A stretch of 64,000 nucleotides of DNA. Origin: Pseudidiomarina salinarum. Its GTDB lineage: Bacteria > Pseudomonadota > Gammaproteobacteria > Enterobacterales > Alteromonadaceae. This document shows, one piece after another, positions 9,816 to 19,279 of the stretch; the stretch's first letter is position 1; the number at the start of each line of letters is the position of its first letter. The position numbers and the translations under genes were made by a program. The notes beneath the pieces are model-generated. The model did not search any database. It had not been told where the DNA came from and saw only the letters and a program-made list of their open reading frames with translations. The stretch spans positions 62,001 to 126,000 of the forward strand of contig NZ_JPER01000004.1 in NCBI RefSeq assembly GCF_000753715.1. The letters are read 5' to 3'.

Positions 9816-10667
9816 ATGACGAATGTAGTTGGATGTATCGATGGTTCTGCGGCCGCTACCGCCGTTTGTGATTACTCTGCCTGGGCAGCTTTACAGCTGG
9901 ACGCGCCCTTAATGTTATTGCATGTACTGGATCTGAACCGCTATCCGGTGGCGCCTGATGTCACCGGTAATATCGGCCTGGGCAGCCGTGAACATTTGCT
10001 GGAAGAGCTGGCAGAGCTTGACGCTCAGCGCGCCAAGGTAGCACTCAAAGAAGGGCACGTGATGCTGGAAGCGGCAGAAAGCCGGGCACGCGAAGACGGA
10101 ATCGCAAATATTCAGCTGCGCCAGCGTCATGGCGACCTGTCTGATACGTTGCAAGAGATGGAAGGTGATATCCGGCTGGTGGTATTGGGCTTGCACGGCG
10201 AAGATAGCAGCGATAAGCCGCAACACATTGGCAGTCAGCTGGAAACCGTTATCCGCACGCTGCACCGTCCTATCCTGCTCACACCTTTCTCATTTTCAGC
10301 GCCAGCTAGTGCAATGCTGGCTTTTGACGGCAGCGCGACCACCCGCAAGGGCGTGGAGATGTTAGCTAAAAGTCCGCTGTTTAAAGGGATGCCGGTGCAC
10401 GTGGTCATGGTCGACGCGGATACCAGCGACAACTGGGAAAAGCTGAAGTGGGCGGAGCAACAACTGGCGGAAAACGGCCATGAAGTGCACATTGCGTTGC
10501 GCGCCGGCGACGTTGAGCCCACCCTGCATGCTTATCAGGCTGAGCACAACATCGACATCATGGTGATGGGCGCCTACGGCCATTCCCGGATCCGTCAGTT
10601 TTTAGTCGGCAGCACCACATCCAGCATGCTGCAGGCCAGCAAAAGCCCGATGCTTATTCTACGCTAG
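9816..10667 (+). CDS. Tandem-domain universal stress protein
   Basis: The 283-residue protein has two UspA domains. The first (about 1-148) starts TNVVGCIDGSAAATAVCDY; the second (about 155-283) starts AMLAFDGSATTRKGVEML and ends with the nucleotide-binding pattern VMGAYGHSRIRQFLVGSTTSSML. Family members bind ATP or other nucleotides and respond to starvation or stress. It follows the SulP transporter with its own Shine-Dalgarno (GAGGAGA), which suggests it modulates or is co-induced with that transporter. Its 3' end overlaps the convergent serine hydrolase gene by 14 bases. Confidence 0.92.
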   Translation: MTNVVGCIDGSAAATAVCDYSAWAALQLDAPLMLLHVLDLNRYPVAPDVTGNIGLGSREHLLEELAELDAQRAKVALKEGHVMLEAAESRAREDGIANIQLRQRHGDLSDTLQEMEGDIRLVVLGLHGEDSSDKPQHIGSQLETVIRTLHRPILLTPFSFSAPASAMLAFDGSATTRKGVEMLAKSPLFKGMPVHVVMVDADTSDNWEKLKWAEQQLAENGHEVHIALRAGDVEPTLHAYQAEHNIDIMVMGAYGHSRIRQFLVGSTTSSMLQASKSPMLILR

Positions 10668-12333
10668 TGACCCGGGGTGCCGGCAGTTGCTGACCACCCT
10701 GGTGCAGCGTTAACGCTGTTGCCGGGCCTTCGGCAGGCACCTCAAATACCATCTTTATACCGTATTGGTCGTTGAACAGTATCGCTGCTGACTCGGCGAG
10801 CACCGGGAAAGCCCCTTGCCCGGTTGCCTGCGCGGTCAGGCCGTCATCCGTATCGCGGATGGTGATAATAAAGCCTGGTTGCAACTGGTAGTCACCCAAT
10901 AACCGGGCTTTTTGCTCAGCGGTCAGGTCCACGGTTTCGCGCTGCGTGATTTCATCGCTTATTTTCTCCGCGAATTCCGGTTCACTACTACCCTGCTGAT
11001 AAAAGTTAACACCTGTCACTTGTCCCGCTTCATCGCGGACAATGTCAAAGTAAACCACAGAATGCTCCATTACGAAGCGATCCGGTGTTACCGGATAGGC
11101 GAGTGATTCAGAACCACCCTGGCGCTGACTGACTAACTGGCCATCTTTTACTTTGAGCGTACGGGTGGTCTGCTCATTGATACGATAGGTCCCTTCAATC
11201 GGCTGTAACTGCTCAGTTGATAACTCAATACGCGGCTGTTCTACCGGATAAGGTTTACCTGCAGCAATCGCAGCCAGCCGATGTGCAACAACGCCCGGAG
11301 CTGGCGAATAGCCAACATAATTGGTCAGCACCACGACCGATATCTCCTGCTCCGGCATCCATAACGCATAGGTTGAGAAGCCGTGAATTCCGCCGCCATG
11401 TTCAAGCACCGGCCAGCCCCGCACCGAGCCGTTTTGCAGACCGTATGCATAAGGCCCGGATACCTCACTGGGTGCAATCATTCGCTGATACAACTCGTCG
11501 GGAAGCACGTTGCCGGTATGCAGCGCATATTGCCATTTGTCGACCTCGGCTGCGGTCGCGGACAGCGCACCTGCGGCATGAGGTTGGCTCATACTTAACC
11601 AGGGCGCATTAATCGGCCCCTCTGCGCTCAGGTGATAGCCGTGCACCCGGCCAGGTACCACCTGTTGGTCAGGGTAAAAATCAGTTTTGCTGATACCCTG
11701 CGGCTGCAGCAGCTTATCCGCAATATACTGATGCCAGGGCATATCAGTCAGTTCTTCAATAATGGCCCCGAGCAGCACATAGCCCGAATTGTTGTAACGC
11801 CATTCAGCACCGGGCGCGAAATCTACCGGCAGCTCGCTGAAGGTGGCAATGAGCTCGTCCGTGGTAAGATCGCGTCGGATGCGCTCATCCATCATATAAC
11901 CAGGGATACTGGTGTAACTGGCTATCCCTGACGTGTGGTTTAATAACTGATGAACGGTCACATCGCCATAACCACTGTCGGGCCACCAGCGCGAAACCGG
12001 GTCCTCAAGTTCAAGCTTGCCTTCATCAATCAGCGTTAAGATAGCTGCCGAGGTGTACTGTTTGGTGACAGACGCCAGACGGAAGATATGGTCAGGTTGC
12101 ACCCGTACCTGCATTTCTAAATCGGCCATACCCTGAGCGCCGGCATAAATCACCTCTCCGCCCTTCGATACCACTACCGTGGCACCCGGCAGATCGGGCT
12201 GATACACCGACTGCACCAGGGTTTTAAGCGCTTCAACTTGCTCGGCGTTGGTTGCTTCCGGCTGGGCTGACAGCGGATATCCATAAGCCATCAGGGTGAT
12301 AGCAGCGGCAACGAATACATGTGGTAGTTTCAT
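10654..12333 (-). CDS. Secreted serine hydrolase of the class C beta-lactamase/DD-peptidase fold
   Basis: The 559-residue protein has a signal peptide (MKLPHVFVAAAITLMAYG, cleavage near LSAQ). The beta-lactamase-fold domain (about 30-370) carries the S-x-x-K nucleophile motif in LASVTKQY and the Tyr-x-Asn motif in RYNNSGYVL. A C-terminal extension (about 375-559) looks like the beta-sandwich add-on seen in esterase and peptidase members. The substrate may be a D-amino peptide or an ester; it is not necessarily an antibiotic resistance enzyme. ATG 12333 is preferred over 12351 because the signal sequence begins there. Confidence 0.88.
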   Translation of the reverse strand: MKLPHVFVAAAITLMAYGYPLSAQPEATNAEQVEALKTLVQSVYQPDLPGATVVVSKGGEVIYAGAQGMADLEMQVRVQPDHIFRLASVTKQYTSAAILTLIDEGKLELEDPVSRWWPDSGYGDVTVHQLLNHTSGIASYTSIPGYMMDERIRRDLTTDELIATFSELPVDFAPGAEWRYNNSGYVLLGAIIEELTDMPWHQYIADKLLQPQGISKTDFYPDQQVVPGRVHGYHLSAEGPINAPWLSMSQPHAAGALSATAAEVDKWQYALHTGNVLPDELYQRMIAPSEVSGPYAYGLQNGSVRGWPVLEHGGGIHGFSTYALWMPEQEISVVVLTNYVGYSPAPGVVAHRLAAIAAGKPYPVEQPRIELSTEQLQPIEGTYRINEQTTRTLKVKDGQLVSQRQGGSESLAYPVTPDRFVMEHSVVYFDIVRDEAGQVTGVNFYQQGSSEPEFAEKISDEITQRETVDLTAEQKARLLGDYQLQPGFIITIRDTDDGLTAQATGQGAFPVLAESAAILFNDQYGIKMVFEVPAEGPATALTLHQGGQQLPAPRVTSVE

Positions 12334-12516
12334 GACTGATTCTCTCTTCATTCTGGCTAACGTCGGGCTAACCTTATTCAGCTGAGCTTTCAGAATAGAG
12401 CATCTTCCGGCAACAAGGGTGTTATTTCACCAATGAATTGTAACTAATTGTTGGATCCAGTTACTATCAGTCGACAGGCATTAAAAACACACCAACTAAC
12501 CAGCCAGGACAAGCTT

Positions 12517-13212
12517 GTGACCGCAGATTTTATTGAAGTTTACGATGACGCCCTGCCCCCGGAGTTCTGTCAGCGATTTGTTGAAGTTTTCGACCGTAGT
12601 CCGCATAAAAATCCGGGCCGCACCGGCAGTGGCGTGGACACCACGAAAAAAGTCAGTGACGACTTGTATCTGAACCAGCACCCGGAATACGAAACCTATC
12701 TTGAGGTGATCCGCAACGCCACCCGCAAGCATGCCGTCGCCTATTTTAAGAAGTACCGTTTTGCTTTGATTGCACCGGTCGCGCTGCAAATCCGCCATCC
12801 CAAAACCGGTGAGCCGGTTAATCTGACTCACGAAAATTTCGACGAAGTGGCGGCCGGCAATGAAGAAGCTTACATGCAGCTGCTTTATCGCCTTGGCCCT
12901 ATCCAGGCCCAGCGTTACAGGCGTGGCGAGGGCAATTACAATTACTGGCATTGCGAAGTTTACCCTGAGAAGCAGGGGGTTGAGGCCTTGCATCGAACGC
13001 TACTCTTTATGTTTTACCTCAATGATGTCGGTGAAGGTGGCAGTACCGACTTTTATTACCAGCAACGCAGCATCAGCCCCAAACAGGGTCGGATGGTCAT
13101 TGCCCCGGGCTATTTCACGCATACACACCGGGGCACCGTGCCCGTATCCAATGACAAGTATATTCTGACCAGTTGGATCCTCATGAATCCGGGCAATCAG
13201 CTGTTTACCTAG
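12517..13212 (+). CDS. 2-oxoglutarate/Fe(II)-dependent oxygenase, prolyl-4-hydroxylase type
   Basis: The protein has the double-stranded beta-helix iron site: an H-x-E pair in YWHCEVYPE, the distal His in FTHTHRGTVPV and the 2-oxoglutarate-binding basic residue in NDKYILTSWI. FIEVYDDALPPEFC at the start is the usual N-terminus of this group, which hydroxylates protein or free amino acid side chains. No ATG is available: the frame opens right after a stop with TTG codons at 12448 and 12451 that lack a ribosome site, whereas GTG 12517 is preceded by AGGA at seven bases and fits the family length. The start is therefore moderately certain. Confidence 0.82.
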   Translation: MTADFIEVYDDALPPEFCQRFVEVFDRSPHKNPGRTGSGVDTTKKVSDDLYLNQHPEYETYLEVIRNATRKHAVAYFKKYRFALIAPVALQIRHPKTGEPVNLTHENFDEVAAGNEEAYMQLLYRLGPIQAQRYRRGEGNYNYWHCEVYPEKQGVEALHRTLLFMFYLNDVGEGGSTDFYYQQRSISPKQGRMVIAPGYFTHTHRGTVPVSNDKYILTSWILMNPGNQLFT

Positions 13213-13317
13213 AAAAACAAGCTCAGCAGCAGGCAAGGATGCCAGCATTTCCATGTGCGATGCCGATTTTTTTGCAATAATAGAAGGCATTAGTTTGTAG
13301 CGTATGGAGAGTGATTC

Positions 13318-14997
13318 ATGAAGGATCCGTTGTATATTACTTATGCAGGCCCGAATCTGCTGGAAACCCCGTTATTAAATAAAGGTAGTGCCTTCAGCCA
13401 TGAAGAGCGCGCTGAATTTAATCTGACCGGCCTGTTACCGCCGCGCTACGAGACCGTGGAAGAACAGCTTGAGCGTTGCTACCGACAGTATTCCAGTTTT
13501 GATACCGCGATTAACAAGCATATTTATCTGCGGGCTATTCAGGATAACAACGAAACATTATTTTACCGGTTGCTGCAGGATAACCTCGAAGAGATGATGC
13601 CGATCATCTATACGCCAACGGTAGGAGATGCCTGTGAGCAATTTTCTGATATCTACCGCAGCGCCCGGGGCCTGTTCTTGTCGTACGAAGGACGTGACCA
13701 TCTGGACGATATCCTCCATAACGCCACCAAACGCAAAGTCAAAGTGATCGTCGTCACCGACGGCGAGCGCATTCTCGGGCTTGGCGATCAGGGTATCGGT
13801 GGTATGGGCATCCCCATCGGTAAACTGAGTTTATATACCGCCTGTGGCGGCATCAGCCCGGCCTATACGCTGCCGGTATGTCTGGATGTGGGTACCAATA
13901 ACAAGAAGCTACTGGAAGACCCTATGTACATGGGGGCGCGCCATGAACGCATCAGTCAGGATGAGTACATGGATTTTGTTGATCAATTTATGCATGCGGT
14001 ACGGCGGCGCTGGCCCGAAGCCATGATTCAGTTTGAGGATTTTGCGCAGCCCAACGCCATGCCTATTTTGCGAAAATATCGCGATGAGTTTCTCTGCTTC
14101 AATGACGATATCCAGGGCACTGCGGCAGTGACTGTAGGTACGCTGCTGGCTGCCTGTAAAACCAAAAATACCAAACTAAGCGAGCAGCGCGTTGCCTTTG
14201 TCGGGGCAGGTTCTGCCGGCTGCGGCATTGCTGAACAGGTGATTCAGCAGATGGTCAACGAAGGTCTGACCGATGAAGAGGCGCGCAGCCGTATTTTCAT
14301 GGTAGACCGGCTGGGGCTGCTGGTGGAAGGGCACCCGGATCTTTATGACTTTCAGCAAGCGCTGGTGCAACCGCGTGAACGTATCGCAGACTGGGAGCAC
14401 AGCGGTGAGTACCCATCGCTGGTGGATGTAATGCACTGCGCCAAACCCGGCATACTCATCGGCGTTTCCGGTCAGCCTGGATTGTTTACTGAACAGGTTA
14501 TCCGGGCCATGCATCAGTACACCAGCCAGCCAATTATTTTCCCGCTTTCTAACCCCTCGCGCCAGGTTGAGGCCCACCCAGCGCACGTGATTGAGTGGAC
14601 CGATGGCGATGCGATTCTGGCAACCGGCAGCCCGTTTGAGCCAATTACTTATAAGGGTAAGTTTTATCCGATAGCTCAGTGCAATAACAGTTATATTTTC
14701 CCTGGCATCGGACTGGGCGTTCTTTCTGCCAAAGCCAGCCGGATCAGCGATGAAATGATGATAGCGGCAAGCTCGGCGCTGGCCGAAGCGTCGCCCCGGG
14801 TTACGGGTGAGAGCGAACATTTACTGCCACCGATTACAGGGATTGCTAAGCTTAGTAAAGAGATTGCTTTTGCTGTGGCTAAAGTTGCGCAGCAACAGGG
14901 ATTTGCTTTAGAAATCAGTGATGAAACCTTACAAAGCCGCATTGATAAAAATTTCTGGGATCCTGAATACCGACGTTATAAACGGGTTAGCATTTAA
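13318..14997 (+). CDS. maeA: NAD-dependent malic enzyme (oxaloacetate-decarboxylating)
   Basis: The 559-residue enzyme converts malate to pyruvate and CO2 with reduction of NAD. It matches the large MaeA/SfcA form (E. coli 565 residues): the [14 protein letters not shown] signature, the catalytic Tyr within it, the metal-binding region [10 protein letters not shown] with [12 protein letters not shown], and the nucleotide fold [25 protein letters not shown] stands just before the ATG. It appears monocistronic, after a 105-base gap from the oxygenase. Confidence 0.96.
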   Translation: MKDPLYITYAGPNLLETPLLNKGSAFSHEERAEFNLTGLLPPRYETVEEQLERCYRQYSSFDTAINKHIYLRAIQDNNETLFYRLLQDNLEEMMPIIYTPTVGDACEQFSDIYRSARGLFLSYEGRDHLDDILHNATKRKVKVIVVTDGERILGLGDQGIGGMGIPIGKLSLYTACGGISPAYTLPVCLDVGTNNKKLLEDPMYMGARHERISQDEYMDFVDQFMHAVRRRWPEAMIQFEDFAQPNAMPILRKYRDEFLCFNDDIQGTAAVTVGTLLAACKTKNTKLSEQRVAFVGAGSAGCGIAEQVIQQMVNEGLTDEEARSRIFMVDRLGLLVEGHPDLYDFQQALVQPRERIADWEHSGEYPSLVDVMHCAKPGILIGVSGQPGLFTEQVIRAMHQYTSQPIIFPLSNPSRQVEAHPAHVIEWTDGDAILATGSPFEPITYKGKFYPIAQCNNSYIFPGIGLGVLSAKASRISDEMMIAASSALAEASPRVTGESEHLLPPITGIAKLSKEIAFAVAKVAQQQGFALEISDETLQSRIDKNFWDPEYRRYKRVSI

Positions 14998-15063
14998 CAA
15001 ATATTAACTGGTTAGTTGTCAGGTTTCCTTGTATCGTCGAGAGAAGGACAGGGAGGAGGCTGA

Positions 15064-16026
15064 ATGTATTACCGCGTGTTATCGCTAAGCTTGGTTCTAC
15101 TCTGCAGTGCGGTTATACCGGCTCAGGCTCAGAACGAAGACGATACCGATCAGCAGCAACCAGCACTAATCGATAGTTTTCGGACAGGGCTTAAAAATAC
15201 GGTCGACCGCAGTGCGCTGTGGATCGATTCGCTATTTGCTGAAGAGGTTGATCCTGCTGATTATCCTGGCAGCTATGGCAGCCTGACTATCAGCCCGGTA
15301 TGGGACGAACATGATGGCTTCGAAATTGATTCCAGCTTCCGGGCCAATCTGGTTTTCCCCCATGCCGAAAAGCGGCTTTCCGCCATTATCGGCCGCGGCA
15401 ATTTTGATGACTTCATCAACGACACCCAACAAACCCGTCCTACGGTGATTCGCCGTAATGACCCTGACGAAGAATGGATGGTTGGCCTGGGTTTCGACCC
15501 TTACGTTGAAGCTGATCATAGCCTGTCATTCGGCGCCGGCTTCCGCGGTGGACTGGATCTCGACCCTTATGTACGGGCTCGTTATCGCTACGGGACGATT
15601 CTTGGTGACGCCAGCGAAATGACCCTGCAGTCAGTGGGTTTCTGGCGTGACAGCGATGGTTTTGGTATCGCCCAGACGATTGAGCACGAGAAAATGTTCA
15701 GTGAGCGCTGGTTTAATAAATTCTGGATCCGCGGCACCTTTGCCGAACGCACTGATGGTGTGCGCTGGCATGCCTCAAACAAGCTCTACTTCATGTACCA
15801 CCCCGAACGCGCCGTCGGCGGCGAAGTGTGGTGGTACGGTGAAACCCGCCACGAAGTTCCGATGCAGGACTACGGCTTGCGCGCTCTGCATCGCAGCCGC
15901 TTCAAGCGCGAATGGCTGTTCCTCGAGGGATGGGTTGGGGTCCACTGGCCGCGCGAACTGCTCACCGACCCGCGCAAACCACGCTGGATCGTTGGCGTCG
16001 AGCTTGAAATGCTATTTGGCAATTAG
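15064..16026 (+). CDS. Exported protein of unknown function, beta-rich, possibly outer membrane
   Basis: The 320-residue protein starts with a clear signal peptide (MYYRVLSLSLVLLCSAVIPAQAQ). The mature part alternates polar and aromatic residues in short segments with many Trp, Tyr and Gly (FRANLVFPHAEKRL, GFRGGLDLDPYVRARYRYG, GGEVWWYGETRH), as in an outer-membrane barrel or a large beta-sheet protein. It does not end with the aromatic residue typical of many barrel proteins. I do not recognise the family beyond conserved exported proteins of gammaproteobacteria. GGAGGAGG before the ATG is a strong ribosome site. It overlaps the convergent Nramp gene by four bases. Confidence 0.8.
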   Translation: MYYRVLSLSLVLLCSAVIPAQAQNEDDTDQQQPALIDSFRTGLKNTVDRSALWIDSLFAEEVDPADYPGSYGSLTISPVWDEHDGFEIDSSFRANLVFPHAEKRLSAIIGRGNFDDFINDTQQTRPTVIRRNDPDEEWMVGLGFDPYVEADHSLSFGAGFRGGLDLDPYVRARYRYGTILGDASEMTLQSVGFWRDSDGFGIAQTIEHEKMFSERWFNKFWIRGTFAERTDGVRWHASNKLYFMYHPERAVGGEVWWYGETRHEVPMQDYGLRALHRSRFKREWLFLEGWVGVHWPRELLTDPRKPRWIVGVELEMLFGN

Positions 16027-17240
16027 CCCAGCCAGCCAAAGGCACTGGCTAAGCTTCGCAGGCCGAGCCCCACCGCAATCAGACAAACCACCCCACCCAG
16101 CAGGTTCTGACTCATCGAATTACGATAGCTGCCCAGCCGCGGCTGATTACAAACCCATAGCAGAAACAGCGCAATAATCGGCAGCAATAAGCCATTTGCT
16201 ACCTGCGCGAACCAAATCACACTCACCGGCCGGATGCCCAGCGAGGCAATGGTTATTCCGATAATGAGTATGGCCAGCCAGGTCAGCCGGAACGGCCAGC
16301 TCTTCAAATCACGCGGATAGCCGAGCACCCCGCTCAGTGCATAAGCGGAAGCCAGTGGTGCCGTCATTGCGGATGAAATACCTGCTGCGAACAGACCGGT
16401 TGCCATAAACCAGGTCGCTGCATCGCCGAACAACGGGTGCAGTGACTGGCCTAAATCAGCAGCTCCTTCCAGACTCACAGCGCGACCAAAAAATGCTGAC
16501 GCTGCCGTGGCGACAATGGCCACCGAAATCAGCCCGCCGACAGGAATAGCGATCAGCAGGTCGCGGCGCGCTGCGGGTAGCTGATCGGCCGACTGCCACC
16601 GCTGTGCAGCACTGGACGCATGTAAAAACAAATTGTATGGCACCACCGTGGTACCGATCAGCGCCACCACTGTCAGTATGCTGCCAACCGGCAGCGAAGG
16701 GATAAACAGGCCGGTTAGCAGGGGCCCCCAGTCAGGGCGAGTAAGGATAAAGGTCGCGATAAAGGCAACGCTCATCAGCGCTACCAGGCCGATCAATACC
16801 CGCTCAATCAGCCGGTAACTGCCAATCCATAAAATAATCCCCGCCAGAATGCCAAGCGCCAGTGGCGTGAGCCCCCTGGCCTGATCGGAGCCAATGAGAT
16901 CACTGATTCCTAAACTGGCGCCAGTGAGGTTACCACCCTGGTAGACACTGTTACCGACCACGATAGCGGCCAGCACCAGGGCCACAGCCAGCCAGCGCAA
17001 TACCGGCCGGGTTATCGCTGCGCGGATATTCTCGCCGAGCCCCTGCTGAGTAACGACGCCTAAGCGTGCCGCCATCTCTTGTAATACCATGGTCGCCAGT
17101 ACCGAAAATACCAGCGCCCACAACAGGGCATAACCGAAATTCGCGCCGGCCAGTGTGGCCGTCACCACGGTTCCGGGGCCGATAAAAGCCGCCGCAACCA
17201 GTGCTGCGGGGCCTACGCTGTAACGTGCTTGCCTGGCCAT
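16023..17240 (-). CDS. Nramp-superfamily transporter lacking the canonical metal ligands
   Basis: The 405-residue protein has about eleven membrane helices with the LeuT-type layout of Nramp transporters. In helix 1 the usual DPGN metal motif reads GPGT (AAFIGPGTVVTATLAGANFGY region), and in helix 6 the usual MPH reads VPY (TTVVPYNLFLHAS). Asp, Asn and Met, the three residues that coordinate manganese or iron in studied Nramps, are all replaced. Proton-driven manganese uptake should not be assumed; magnesium, another ion or a different substrate is possible. ATG 17240 is chosen because AAGGTGG precedes it and the N-terminus then matches the family; an open frame reaches 17336. Confidence 0.88.
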   Translation of the reverse strand: MARQARYSVGPAALVAAAFIGPGTVVTATLAGANFGYALLWALVFSVLATMVLQEMAARLGVVTQQGLGENIRAAITRPVLRWLAVALVLAAIVVGNSVYQGGNLTGASLGISDLIGSDQARGLTPLALGILAGIILWIGSYRLIERVLIGLVALMSVAFIATFILTRPDWGPLLTGLFIPSLPVGSILTVVALIGTTVVPYNLFLHASSAAQRWQSADQLPAARRDLLIAIPVGGLISVAIVATAASAFFGRAVSLEGAADLGQSLHPLFGDAATWFMATGLFAAGISSAMTAPLASAYALSGVLGYPRDLKSWPFRLTWLAILIIGITIASLGIRPVSVIWFAQVANGLLLPIIALFLLWVCNQPRLGSYRNSMSQNLLGGVVCLIAVGLGLRSLASAFGWLG

Positions 17241-17375
17241 AATCCACCTTCTTATTAGTCGCTGTGTGGTTAATAATCCCCAACTATATGGTGGTTTACT
17301 TTTACTGTCGATGCGCTTTGGCCGGTTATAGTTCATAATAGAGACAGATTCTGCACTTCGATTATGAGGTTTTGT

Positions 17376-17834
17376 ATGTATCAGGCCAGTCTGGATTCTC
17401 CGTTAGGGCCCGTCACGGTATGTAGTGATGGCGAAGCGATTTGCCAGGTCAGCTTTGACCAGTCCGGGGCCACTGGCAAAACCTCATGCACTGTATTAGA
17501 TCGTGCTTTAGAGCAACTTGAAGCCTACTTTCAGGGACGCCTACAGCAGTTCGACCTGCCGCTGCGACCCCGGGGCACTGCCTTTCAACAACAGGTCTGG
17601 CAGCAACTAAATACCATTGGCTTTGGTAAGCTCGCCAGTTACGGTGATATCGCCCGGGCTATTCAGAACCCCAAAGGCGTACGCGCCGTTGGCATGGCAA
17701 ACAGTCGTAACCCACTGGGAATTATCATCCCCTGTCATCGTGTTATCGGTAGCAACGGTACCCTTACAGGTTATGCCGGCGGACTCGATAAAAAGGTCTG
17801 GCTGCTGCGACATGAAGGCAGCTGGCAGAAATAA
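17376..17834 (+). CDS. ogt: Methylated-DNA-protein-cysteine methyltransferase
   Basis: The 152-residue suicide repair protein moves the methyl group from O6-methylguanine or O4-methylthymine to its own Cys. The active site IIPCHRVIGSNG (Cys near residue 120), the Tyr/Arg DNA-binding segment SYGDIARAIQNPKGVRAVG and the end GYAGGLDKKVWLLRHE are all present. The first ATG (17364) contains the GAGG that serves as ribosome site for ATG 17376, and MYQASLDSPLGPV is the normal family start, so 17376 is preferred. It is divergent from the Nramp gene. Confidence 0.94.
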   Translation: MYQASLDSPLGPVTVCSDGEAICQVSFDQSGATGKTSCTVLDRALEQLEAYFQGRLQQFDLPLRPRGTAFQQQVWQQLNTIGFGKLASYGDIARAIQNPKGVRAVGMANSRNPLGIIIPCHRVIGSNGTLTGYAGGLDKKVWLLRHEGSWQK

Positions 17835-17857
17835 CAGGCAACAATAGGGAATTCATC

Positions 17858-18208
17858 ATGACAACATTTTTTAAGATAGTAATACTGGCTGCACTGAGCC
17901 TGGGTTTAATCAGCACGGTATTGGCGCAGGATTCCAACGCGCAGCAGGGTCAGGAGCGCGCAGAAGAGGCAAAAGAGCAGGCTGAAAAAGCCAAATCTGA
18001 AGCCGAACGGCGCCGCGAAAGAATCGCCGAGGCCCGGGAAAAGATAAAAGCTGAACAGGAAGAGCGTAAAGCGGAGCGCAAGGCTCAGCGCGAACGCCTG
18101 AAAGAAAAGGCCAAAGAGAATAAAGCCAGAGAGAAAGAGCAAGCCAAAGAAAAAGAACAAGAAGCCAAAAAGAAAAAAGATGACACCAAGGATGACGACA
18201 ACAACTAA
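17858..18208 (+). CDS. Exported Lys/Glu/Arg-rich coiled-coil protein
   Basis: The 116-residue protein has a signal peptide (MTTFFKIVILAALSLGLISTVLAQ) and a mature part made almost wholly of Lys, Glu, Arg, Ala, Gln and Asp in helical order, ending in a Lys- and then Asp-rich tail. It should form a long single charged helix or coiled coil in the periplasm. It begins 23 bases after ogt and probably shares its transcript. No family is recognised. Low complexity makes any homology call unsafe. Confidence 0.75.
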   Translation: MTTFFKIVILAALSLGLISTVLAQDSNAQQGQERAEEAKEQAEKAKSEAERRRERIAEAREKIKAEQEERKAERKAQRERLKEKAKENKAREKEQAKEKEQEAKKKKDDTKDDDNN

Positions 18209-18218
18209 CCTGTCGTTA

Positions 18219-19130
18219 TCAGGCGGTCATTACGCCAATAATCACCATGGCCACAAAGGCCAGGCTCAGAAGCCCCACATAGCCCAGGGCTGATAGCGCG
18301 AACTTAATCAGGGTTCTTCCCCAACCCTGATTATAGAAAAGCTTCTGGGTGAAGAGCATGTAGGTCGCCATCCAGATCAGCAGGATGTTCTCGGTCCAGT
18401 CAGCAATCTGATCAAACACCCTGATCCCGGTATTGGCCGTCAGCCAGTCTGCGGCTTGCGAAACAATCGTCAGGATAGTCAGCGACAACAATAAGAACGC
18501 ATGGGTATGCAGTGCCACCGTCAGATGCTCCAGATAGTAGCGACGCTGGAATACATAAATAATTTTCAGATAAAGCGCCCAGAAAGGCATCATCAACAGG
18601 ATAATCTGCGGCGCCAGAGATACCAGCTTCTGCACCAGCACCTGCGGATGCTGGGACAGATAAGCCAGCTTTTCTTTTAATTTTGCTTCATCTTCTTCGG
18701 TAAGAAATGGCAGGCTGATCCTGGCATCCGCGAATTCCACATCAAGCATCGGGGGCGCGTTGTCAGTCATCGCCGCTTCGGCACTCTGAGCAGCGGCAGC
18801 AGGCGGCGTAAGCGCCTCGTAGTCGATGGTTAGCGACAGCACCAGAAACGCGATCAGCGAAATAAAGAAGTACAACCGCAAAGGCGGAACATAGGCTGCA
18901 TGGCGCCCTTTTACGAACTCTTTTGATAAGAACCCAGGCCGCAACATTAACCCGTTCAATGTTCGGTAGAAACGCGAATCCCAATGGCCTATTTCACCGA
19001 ACAGGTTGCCGACCACCGCAAAGATACTACGCAGATAGAGTTGGTTCTGCTGACCACACTGATGGCAGTATTCGCCCTGTAGCTGGGTATCGCAATTTCT
19101 ACATTGCTCAAGCTGAGGTTGGGTGTTCAT
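18219..19130 (-). CDS. DUF3667-type membrane protein with N-terminal zinc ribbon
   Basis: The 303-residue protein opens with a rubredoxin-like zinc ribbon, C10-x2-C13 ... C22-x2-C25 (CRNCDTQLQGEYCHQCGQ), followed by RFYRTLNGLMLRPGFLSKEFVKG, a segment I associate with family DUF3667, and then four or five membrane helices (about residues 85-105, 175-200, 210-235, 245-262 and 275-300). The function of the family is unknown. It is transcribed towards ogt and the charged exported protein, and ends 11 bases from the latter. Confidence 0.85.
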   Translation of the reverse strand: MNTQPQLEQCRNCDTQLQGEYCHQCGQQNQLYLRSIFAVVGNLFGEIGHWDSRFYRTLNGLMLRPGFLSKEFVKGRHAAYVPPLRLYFFISLIAFLVLSLTIDYEALTPPAAAAQSAEAAMTDNAPPMLDVEFADARISLPFLTEEDEAKLKEKLAYLSQHPQVLVQKLVSLAPQIILLMMPFWALYLKIIYVFQRRYYLEHLTVALHTHAFLLLSLTILTIVSQAADWLTANTGIRVFDQIADWTENILLIWMATYMLFTQKLFYNQGWGRTLIKFALSALGYVGLLSLAFVAMVIIGVMTA

Positions 19131-19220
19131 CGGTTAAATTTCCGTAATGGTGAACAGAGGTTTGTCCTGACCGAAGGCAAGTCCGTGTATACTACCTAAT
19201 GAAATTGATGCTAGCCAGGA

Positions 19221-19251
19221 TTGCCTGTCAAAGTCAAAAATATGTTATATT
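19221..19251 (+). promoter_or_regulatory. Promoter candidate for the MaoC-type gene
   Basis: TTGCCT (19221-19226) and TTATAT (19245-19250) are 18 bases apart and lie 30 bases upstream of the chosen ATG. A second candidate, TATACT at 19188-19193, lies further upstream. Both are judged by eye only. Confidence 0.4.
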
Positions 19252-19279
19252 GGCATCAGTGTACGCGAGGATAGCTCAT

